Source: JADKCZ01 sp963786945
GTDB taxonomy: Bacteria > Myxococcota > Myxococcia > Myxococcales > Anaeromyxobacteraceae
DNA: 64,000 bases
Direction of reading: 5' to 3'
Assembly (NCBI GenBank): GCA_963786945.1
Contig: CAWBAO010000006.1
Span: forward strand, 434,001 to 498,000
Of this stretch, positions 11,460 to 20,281 are shown piece after piece. The notes below the pieces were generated by a model. That model saw nothing but the letters and a program-made list of their open reading frames with translations, was not told where the DNA came from and ran no database searches. The position numbers and the translations under genes were made by a program. The stretch's first letter is position 1, and every line of letters starts with the position of its first letter.

Positions 11460-12205
11460 ATGGACGAGGCCGCCCTCCGCCGCCTGCTGAAGCGCGTCGC
11501 CTCCGGCGCCACCCCGCTCGACGAGGCGGTGGCGAGGCTGCGCGCCGCCCCCATCGAGCGGCTCGGCGATCTCGCCACCCTCGACACCCACCGGGTGCTG
11601 CGGCAGCGGGATGCCCGAGGTGGTGCTGGCCGAGCGCAAGAGCGCCGCCCAGGTGGCCGCCATCGCCCGGCGCCTGGCCGCGCACGGGCCGCTGCTGGTG
11701 ACGCGGCTGTCGCCGGAGAAGGCCGGGGCGGTGCGGCGGGCCGTCAAGGGGGCGATCTACGACCCGGTCTCGCGGACGCTGCGCCGCGGCCGCATGGCGC
11801 TCCCCACCACCGGCCCGGTGGCGGTCTGCTGCGCCGGCACCAGCGACGTGCCGGTCTGCGAGGAGGCGGTGGCCACGCTCGACGGTGATGGGCGTGGAGG
11901 CGCTGCGGGTCTACGACGTGGGGGTGGCCGGGATCCACCGGCTGCTGGCGCGGCGCGAGGAGCTGGCCCGGGCCCGGGCGGTGGTGGTGGCGGCCGGCAT
12001 GGAGGGGGCGCTGCCCAGCGTGGTGGGCGGGCTGGTGGGGCGGCCGGTCATCGCCGTCCCCACCTCGGTCGGCTACGGCGCCAGCCTCGGCGGCCTGGCG
12101 GCGCTGCTGGCCATGCTCAACTCCTGCGCGCCCAACGTCACCGTGGTGAACATCGACAACGGCTTCGGCGCCGGCTTCGTGGCGGGGTTGATCGCGCGCC
12201 GCTGA
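11460..12205 (+). CDS. larB: LarB, pyridinium-3,5-biscarboxylic acid mononucleotide synthase (two frameshifts)
   Basis: LarB carboxylates and hydrolyses nicotinic acid adenine dinucleotide in the first step to the nickel-pincer nucleotide cofactor of lactate racemase. The N-terminal helices (VARLRAAPIERLGDLATLD), PEVVLAERKS, AVCCAGTSDVPVCEEA, VVAAGMEGALPSVVGGLV and TSVGYGASLGG match the family, whose C-terminal half resembles AIR carboxylase PurE. Extra bases near 11608 and 11884 break the frame; removing them gives LRQGMPEVV and ATLEVMGVEALRVYDVG. larC follows closely, which supports the assignment. Confidence 0.9.
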
Positions 12206-12230
12206 CGTGGTCCGCTCCCAGCCCGACGCC

Positions 12231-13433
12231 ATGGCCGACACCCTCCTGCTCCTCGAACCGATCGGCGGCGTGGCCGGGGACATGTTCCTCGCCGCCGCGC
12301 TCGATCTCGGCGTCGACCGCGGCGAGCTCGGCGCCCAGCTGGCCACGCTCGGGCTGCCCGGCTGGCGGCTCGAGGTGACCCGGGTCCAGGTGGGCGGCAT
12401 CGCCGCCGCCCACGTCGAGGTCCGGGTGGAGGGGCGGCCAGCCGGCGAGCGCCGGCTCGCCGACCTGCTGGCGGTGGTGGAGCACAGCGGGCTCTCGGAG
12501 CGGGCCCGCGCCGCGGCCGGGGCCATCTTCCAGCGGCTGGCCCGGGCCGAGGCCCGGGTGCACGGCGTCGCGGTGGAGGAGGTCCACTTCCACGAGGTCG
12601 GGGCCGTCGACTCGATCGTCGACGTCTGCGGGGCGGCGGTGGCGCTGGAGCTGCTGGGCTGGCCGCGGGCGGTGGCGGCGCCGCCGGAGCTGGGGAGCGG
12701 CTTCGTCACGACCGCCCACGGCCTGCTGCCGGTGCCGCCCCCGGCGGTGCTGGAGCTGCTGCTCGGCCTGCCGGTGCGGCCGGGCGGGCCGCCGGGCGAG
12801 GCGGTCACCCCCACCGGCGCGGCGCTGCTGGCCGGGCTCTTCGAGGTGGGGCCGCTGCCGCCCCACCGCCCCACCCGCGTCGGCTACGGGGCGGGCACGG
12901 CCCGCTGGCCGGACCGGCCCAACGTCCTGCGCCTGACCCTGGGCGAGGTGGATCCGCCCGCCGCCGCCCCCGGCGAGGCGCTGGTGGTGGTGGAGTGCAA
13001 CCTCGACGACGCCTCCGGGCAGCTGGCGGCCCGGGCCATCGAGGCGGCGCTCGAGGCCGGCGCGCTCGACGCCTGGGCCGCGCCGCTCACCATGAAGAAG
13101 GGGCGCCCCGGGCTGCTGCTCGGCGCCCTCTGCGAGCCGGCCCGGCGCGACGCGGTGGCGCGCACCTTCCTCACCGAGACCACCTCGCTGGGGGTGCGCT
13201 TCACCGCGGTGGAGCGCCAGGCGCTGCAGCGCCAGCTGGTCCCGGTGGAGACCCGCTACGGCACGGTCTGCGTCAAGGTGGCCCGGCTCGACGGGCGGGT
13301 GGTCAACGCCCAGCCGGAGTACGACGACTGCCTGGCCCGGGCCACCGAGCGGGGCGTGCCGGTCAAGGAGGTGCTGGCCGAGGCGGCCAGCGCCTGGCGG
13401 GCCGCTCAGGTCTCCGGGCTCAGCACCGCGTAG
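12231..13433 (+). CDS. larC: LarC, pyridinium bisthiocarboxylate nickel chelatase
   Basis: LarC inserts nickel into the pincer nucleotide with CTP. The intact 400-residue frame shows GVAGDMFLAAALDLG near the N-terminus, HFHEVGAVDSIVDVCG, TPTGAALLA and CNLDDASGQL. ATG 12231 is preferred over GTG 12207 because it places the conserved strand directly at the N-terminus. Unlike the Lactobacillus gene, no programmed frameshift is needed here. Neither larE nor a larA racemase is in the window. The 3' end overlaps the convergent gene by 28 bases. Confidence 0.9.
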   Translation: MADTLLLLEPIGGVAGDMFLAAALDLGVDRGELGAQLATLGLPGWRLEVTRVQVGGIAAAHVEVRVEGRPAGERRLADLLAVVEHSGLSERARAAAGAIFQRLARAEARVHGVAVEEVHFHEVGAVDSIVDVCGAAVALELLGWPRAVAAPPELGSGFVTTAHGLLPVPPPAVLELLLGLPVRPGGPPGEAVTPTGAALLAGLFEVGPLPPHRPTRVGYGAGTARWPDRPNVLRLTLGEVDPPAAAPGEALVVVECNLDDASGQLAARAIEAALEAGALDAWAAPLTMKKGRPGLLLGALCEPARRDAVARTFLTETTSLGVRFTAVERQALQRQLVPVETRYGTVCVKVARLDGRVVNAQPEYDDCLARATERGVPVKEVLAEAASAWRAAQVSGLSTA

Positions 13434-14942
13434 CCGCTGAAGGTGGGCAGCTCGGCCACCACCGAGCCGCCGTTGCCGAGCAGGCGCAGCCGCGCCACGG
13501 AGCCGTCGCTCATGCGGAAGCGGGCCCGGCGCGCCCCGCGGGTGGCCACGTTCGGGAGCCGGAGGCGGATCCGGTGGGCCCGCTCCGGCCAGGCGGTGGC
13601 GAGGTGGACGTTGACCGCCTCGCCCGAGGCCCGCACCGCGACGATCAGCGGCGCCGGCTCGGCCAGGGACACGGCGCGGCGCTCGGGCGGGAACTGGGCG
13701 TCGACCGCCTTGCGAGAAGCGGGCCTCGTCGCCCGGCCCGGCGAAGGCCAGCAGGGGGCCGCCGGCGGCGCGCCGCTTCTCCACCTCGCGCCGCTCGGTC
13801 CGGGAGAGGAACTCGGTGTCGGCCAGCACCAGCGGCGTGCCGGCGGGCGCCTCGGAGGGGCGGAGCGCCACCGTCACCTGCAGCTGGCGGCCGGCCAGCA
13901 CCTCGATGGCCGCCTCCACGGCGCGGCGGTGGCGGCCGCTGCTCCACAGGTCGGCCTCGCCCGAGTAGAGCACGGCGCACTCGCTGAGCGGCGTGGAGGC
14001 GCTGGGCGCCGCCCCGCGCGACGCCACCTCGTGCACCAGGGCGCGGATCCCCGCCAGCATGGCGCCCACCTCGCCGCCGGGCTGGACGCCGGCCAGCCCG
14101 ATGCCGTAGGGCGCGCCCAGCGAGGCCAGGCGGAGCCAGGCCGCCGGCGGGACGTCGGCGGGGAGCTCCACCGCCACGGCGCGCCGCCAGAGCGCGCCCC
14201 GCAGCAGCTCGAAGCGGCCGGCCAGGGCGTGGTCGCTCGGCGCCACGGGGAAGACGGCGGCGTCGAGGTGGCGCGCCGCCGCCAGCTGCGAGGGGCCGAG
14301 CGCCCCGAACCAGCCGCACAGCGAGAAGGGGCGGCCGGCCTCCCGCCCGGCGTCGCGGGCGTCGCGGACGTGCGCGCGCACGGCCCGCTCCAGCGACTCG
14401 TGGCGGAAGCGCCAGAAGTCGCGGCCGAAGGGGAGGGTGTCGAAGGAGACGGCGCCCGGGGCGCCGGCCACCGCGTCGCGGGCGGTGGCGAGGAAGTCGA
14501 GCGGCTGGAACTGCTCGCCGTACTTCCGGCTCAGGCGGCGCTGGAACTCGCGCTGGCAGTCGGGGCAGAAGCCGGCCCCCAGCAGCCCCTCCACCAGCGG
14601 CGCGTCGGGCCGGTGCAGGGACACGCCGGCGTAGCCGGCGGCCAGGGCCGCCCGGGTCGCCTCCTCGACGCGCTGGCGGTGGCGCTCCCCGACCAGGCAG
14701 GCCCGCAGCGCGGCCGGGGAGCCCGCCAGGCTGCCGTCGGCGGAGCGGCAGGCCTCGGACTCCTCGCCGGCCTGGCCCACCTCGATGGAGGCCAGCGCCT
14801 CGCCGAGGAGGGCCGGCCGCAGCGGCAGGTCCGGGGGGGCCACCAGCGGACCGGCGCCGACCAGGCGGGCGCCGCGCGAGCCCTCGTCCGGCAGCGCGCC
14901 CCGGGCGAGGCGATATGGCGCGAAGGCGGGGTCGAGCGGCAT
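13406..14942 (-). CDS. TIM-barrel glycosidase-like protein, function unassigned
   Basis: About 511 residues. A motif of the form FCPDCQREFQRRLSRKYGEQ, then FWRFRHESLERAV and FSLCGWFGAL, recalls the barrel of GH42-like beta-galactosidases, where a Cys pair and an RYG segment precede the catalytic region. A middle segment (ECAVLYSGEADLWSS) looks like the trimerisation/GATase-like domain of that clan, and a beta-rich C-terminus follows. One extra base near 13712 breaks the frame; removing it gives FSKAVDAQFPPERRAVSLAEP. No signal peptide is visible, so it is probably cytoplasmic. The glycosidase assignment is weak and catalytic residues were not identified. Confidence 0.6.
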
Positions 14943-14970
14943 CGCTGGTGTAGGACGTTAGCCGCTCGGG

Positions 14971-15009
14971 TGGGTGCGGACAAGCACCCAACCTCGCGTT
15001 GACGCGAGG
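14971..15009. repeat. Two adjacent perfect inverted repeats in a divergent promoter region
   Basis: TGGGTGC and GCACCCA (14971-14977 and 14984-14990) form a 7-bp stem with a 6-base spacer. One base later CCTCGCG and CGCGAGG (14992-14998 and 15003-15009) form a second 7-bp dyad around TTGA. They lie between the leftward gene ending its 5' side at 14942 and the rightward TolQ-like gene at 15112. The position suggests operators or a regulatory hairpin; no binding protein can be named. Confidence 0.5.
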
Positions 15010-15027
15010 GAAATTCGCTGCTACGCA
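14999..15027 (+). promoter_or_regulatory. Candidate sigma-70 promoter for the TolQ/TolR-like operon
   Basis: TTGACG at 14999-15004, a 17-base spacer, and TACGCA at 15022-15027. The -35 box and spacing are good and the -10 is weak. The -35 box lies in the loop and right arm of the second inverted repeat, so a repressor there would block it. It is 85 bases upstream of the ATG at 15112. Confidence 0.4.
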
Positions 15028-15111
15028 TGAGGACACGGCAAGCCGCTGCGACTCGTCCGACCGCCAGGTCGTGGACCGCGCATCGGCACCCGCTTACGGA
15101 GGTGCTCCGCG

Positions 15112-15792
15112 ATGGGCGAGATGTTCGGGACGCTGGCCAAGCAGTACCACGCAGGCGGATGGATGATGCACCCCATCCTGGTGGCGCTGATCTTCACCCT
15201 CGCCGTGATGATCGACCGGATCATCGTCCTCTACTTCAAGGCGGCGCTGGACAAGGAGTCCTTCCTGCGCGGGCTGAAGCAGCACGTCTTCGCCGGCGAC
15301 CTCGACAAGGCCATCGCCTACTGCGCGGCGCAGAAGAAGGTGCCGCTGGTCTCGGTGATCAAGGCCGGCCTGATCAACGTGCCCAAGGGCGAGGAGGACG
15401 TGCAGGCGGCCATGGACGAGGCCACCCTGCGCGAGTCGCCCCGCATCGAGATGCGCACCGGCTACCTGGCCATGCTCGGCAACGTGGCCACGCTGCTGGG
15501 CCTGCTCGGCACCATCGTCGGCCTGATCGGCGCCTTCGGCGCGGTGGCCAACGCCAACCCCTCCGACAAGGCGACCATCCTCGCCAACTCCATCTCCGAG
15601 GCCATGAACTGCACCGCCTTCGGCCTGATCGTGGCCATCCCGGCGCTGGTGGCCTACTCGGTGCTGCAGGGGCGCACCCAGCACATGCTCGACGACATCA
15701 ACGAGGCGGCGGTCTCGGTGCTGAACCTGATCGTGGCCAACAAGGAGAAGATGAAGGTCCCGGCCACGCTCTCGGCGACCGACCAGGCCTGA
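15112..15792 (+). CDS. TolQ/ExbB/MotA-family proton channel subunit (AglR-like)
   Basis: 226 residues with the three-helix TolQ/ExbB topology: helix 1 near residues 15-40 (HPILVALIFTLAVMIDRIIV), a cytoplasmic domain, then helix 2 (MLGNVATLLGLLGTIVGLIG) and helix 3 (CTAFGLIVAIPALVAYSVL). The LLGLLGTIVG and Pro-containing helix motifs line the proton path. A ribosome site (ACGGAGG) precedes ATG 15112. Two TolR/ExbD-like genes follow at once, so it is part of a proton-driven motor or transporter complex. One TolQ with two TolR homologues is the arrangement of the Myxococcus gliding motor AglRQS, but a TonB-type or Tol role cannot be excluded. Confidence 0.88.
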   Translation: MGEMFGTLAKQYHAGGWMMHPILVALIFTLAVMIDRIIVLYFKAALDKESFLRGLKQHVFAGDLDKAIAYCAAQKKVPLVSVIKAGLINVPKGEEDVQAAMDEATLRESPRIEMRTGYLAMLGNVATLLGLLGTIVGLIGAFGAVANANPSDKATILANSISEAMNCTAFGLIVAIPALVAYSVLQGRTQHMLDDINEAAVSVLNLIVANKEKMKVPATLSATDQA

Positions 15793-15832
15793 GCGGTCCC
15801 CACCCCTCGACGGAGCGGAAAGGAGGTTGGCG

Positions 15833-16330
15833 ATGGCTGGCGGTGCGATGCCCGAGCAGGGCGGCGGCGGCGGAAGAAGAAGAAGAAGGCGCTCGACGCG
15901 GTCATCAACGTCGTCCCCGCCATCGACCTCCTGTCCTGCCTGCATCACCTTCCTGCTGTACACCGCGGTCTGGACGCAGATCTCCCGGCTGCAGGTGCAG
16001 CAGCTCGGCACCGGCGCGCCCGAGCCGCTCGCCGCCGACCTGCAGCAGAAGGCGCTGGCGGTCACCCTGGCGGTGGGCGAGCGCGGCATGGCCCTCTCGG
16101 TGGGCGACGCCAGCTACGACATCCCCTCGCTGGGCCGCAGCCCCGAGGGCGTGGTGCTGCAGGACCTGAAGTCCCTGGACACGCGCCTCAAGGCGCTCAA
16201 GGGCGAGTACCCCGACCAGGGCTCGATCATCGTCACCGCCGAGGACACCGTGCCCTACGGCGACCTGGTCCACGTCATCGACGCCTGCCTGGGCGCCGGC
16301 CTCATGCAGGTCTCCGTGTCCGGGGTCTAG
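15833..16330 (+). CDS. TolR/ExbD-like protein 1 (frameshifted N-terminus)
   Basis: A single N-terminal helix with the key Asp (INVVPAIDLLS, then ITFLLYTAVW) followed by a periplasmic domain (LAVTLAVGERGMALSVGD; SIIVTAEDTVPYGDLVHVID). ATG 15833 follows AAGGAGG by six bases. The AAG/GGC-rich stretch at 15860-15890 and one extra C near 15943 put the helix in another frame than the rest; the joined reading is lysine-rich, then ALDAVINVVPAIDLLSCLI. It pairs with the TolQ-like channel. Confidence 0.8.
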   Translation: MAGGAMPEQGGGGGRRRRRRSTRSSTSSPPSTSCPACITFLLYTAVWTQISRLQVQQLGTGAPEPLAADLQQKALAVTLAVGERGMALSVGDASYDIPSLGRSPEGVVLQDLKSLDTRLKALKGEYPDQGSIIVTAEDTVPYGDLVHVIDACLGAGLMQVSVSGV

Positions 16331-16339
16331 GGAGCGCGC

Positions 16340-16915
16340 ATGGCCATCGTCCAGCCCGGCAAGCGGCCCTCCCCCCGGCTCCAGCGCTCCAAGGTGCTGG
16401 GCGGCAAGATGGTGAAGGGGCGCAAGGCCACCAACGCCGACCTGAACGTGGTCCCCATGGTGGACATGATGACCATGCTGGTCATCTTCCTGCTGCAGCA
16501 GTTCAGCTCCACCGGCGAAGTGCTCTACATGCAGAAGGACATCAAGCTCCCCGACGCGCGCCACGGCCAGATGATCGAGCAGGCCCCCACGGTGGCCATC
16601 TCCGCCGACCAGGTGGTGGTGACCGGCCAGAAGGTGGCCGACGTCGCCGATCTCGACAGCGACGCCGGCTACCTCAACATCCCGGCGCTGGAGGAGCGGC
16701 TGCGCGAGGACAAGAAGCGCTGGGACTTCATCCACCAGTCGGATCCCAACCAGAAGTGGGACGGGATCGTGAACATCCAGGCCGACCAGAAGGTGCCTTT
16801 CCGCATCGTGAAGCGGGTGATGTACTCCTGCGGCGTGGCCGGCTACTTCAACCTGAACTTCGCCGCCCTGGACATCGGCAGCGGCGCGGCCGCCGCCCAG
16901 CTCCCCGCCCCGTAG
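16340..16915 (+). CDS. TolR/ExbD-like protein 2
   Basis: 191 residues, intact. A basic N-terminus precedes a helix with the proton-accepting Asp (LNVVPMVDMMTMLVIFLLQQ); the periplasmic part (DIKLPDARHG, APTVAISADQVVVTG, VNIQADQKVPFRIVKRVM) has the ExbD/TolR fold with a longer insertion than usual around residues 100-140. It starts nine bases after TolR-like 1. Two different TolR homologues suggest a heteromeric stator like AglQ/AglS. Confidence 0.85.
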   Translation: MAIVQPGKRPSPRLQRSKVLGGKMVKGRKATNADLNVVPMVDMMTMLVIFLLQQFSSTGEVLYMQKDIKLPDARHGQMIEQAPTVAISADQVVVTGQKVADVADLDSDAGYLNIPALEERLREDKKRWDFIHQSDPNQKWDGIVNIQADQKVPFRIVKRVMYSCGVAGYFNLNFAALDIGSGAAAAQLPAP

Positions 16916-16924
16916 CCGCCCCGC

Positions 16925-16940
16925 GATCCGGCCCCGGATC
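16925..16940. terminator. Hairpin after the TolQ/TolR-like operon
   Basis: GATCCGG and CCGGATC pair perfectly across two bases, ten bases after the stop of the second TolR-like gene. There is no T run, so it may be a processing or rho-dependent end rather than a classical intrinsic terminator. Confidence 0.3.
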
Positions 16941-17085
16941 CCGGCCCGGAATCCCGGACTGGACAAGGCGCTTTCCGGCCTAGTAGATTCCGCCGTTCGC
17001 ACGACGCCCCTCGGCTGCGCCAGCGCGCAACGAGGCGAATTTCCGTAGGGATTCACGAAATCTCCCCAGAGGGATACGCCCAGCC

Positions 17086-19536
<2,451 letters not shown>

Positions 19537-19537
19537 C

Positions 19538-20233
19538 GTGAGCGCGGAGCGCCACGCTCCGCGGATCGAGAGGGCGGCGCTGGCTCCGGCCTGTGCCGCC
19601 CTCAAGGTGTTCCCGCTGCCGGGCGTGGTGCTGCTGCCCGGCGCGCCCGCGCCCTTCCACATCTTCGAGCCCCGCTACCTCGCCCTCTTCGAGGCGGCCA
19701 TCACCGGCGACCGGGTGGTGGCGGTCCCGACCCTGGTCGATCCCGAGCAGGCCATGGCCGAGCGCCCCCGGGTGCTCCCGGTGGCCGGGATCTGCGTGGT
19801 CATCGGCGAGCAGAAGAACGACGACGGCACCCGCGACGTGCTGCTCCACTGCGCCGGGCGGGTCCGGCTGGTGGAGGAGGTGACCCGGCGGACCAGCTGG
19901 CGCGAGTTCCGGGCCGAGCTGCTGGAGGACGCCTACCCGCCGGGAGGCGCCGAGGCGCTGCGGGCGGACGTCGAGGCGCTCGACCAGCTCTGCTACGAGC
20001 TGATCCCGCTGCTGCCGCCCGAGTCGGGCGTGGCCCGGCTCACCGAGGCGGTGGCGCGGATGAAGGACCCGGCCGCCATGGCCGACCTGGTGGCGGCGGC
20101 GGCCATCACCGAGCCGGAGGCCCGCTACCGCGTGCTCTCGGAGCCGGAGGTGGCGAGGCGGCTCAAGCTGGTGGAGGAGGAGCTGGCCTCGCTGGTGCTG
20201 CTGCTCTCGCAGGGGCGCACCCCGCGGAACTGA
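19538..20233 (+). CDS. LON substrate-binding (PUA-like) domain protein
   Basis: 231 residues resembling the N-terminal domain of Lon protease without ATPase or protease parts: VFPLPGVVLLPGAPAPFHIF, EPRYLALFEAA, GVARLTEAVARMKDP and a C-terminal helical bundle ending LKLVEEELASLVLLLSQG. Such short proteins are common in bacteria and of unknown role, perhaps substrate adaptors. It starts at GTG 19538, one base after hppA, and converges with ugd. Confidence 0.85.
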   Translation: MSAERHAPRIERAALAPACAALKVFPLPGVVLLPGAPAPFHIFEPRYLALFEAAITGDRVVAVPTLVDPEQAMAERPRVLPVAGICVVIGEQKNDDGTRDVLLHCAGRVRLVEEVTRRTSWREFRAELLEDAYPPGGAEALRADVEALDQLCYELIPLLPPESGVARLTEAVARMKDPAAMADLVAAAAITEPEARYRVLSEPEVARRLKLVEEELASLVLLLSQGRTPRN

Positions 20234-20281
20234 GGCGCGGCGAGCCTGGCGGCGCGAGGCCCGGGGTCGAGCGCCCGGAGC

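Noticed and set aside
12207..13433. Programmed frameshift in larC as in Lactobacillus
   Set aside because: The whole LarC reads in one open frame here, so no recoding is needed.
15860..15890. GGC/GAA short tandem repeats as a phase-variation tract in the TolR-like gene
   Set aside because: The tract is short and imperfect and encodes the expected Gly/Lys-rich N-terminus; the frame break there matches the general indel problem of this sequence.
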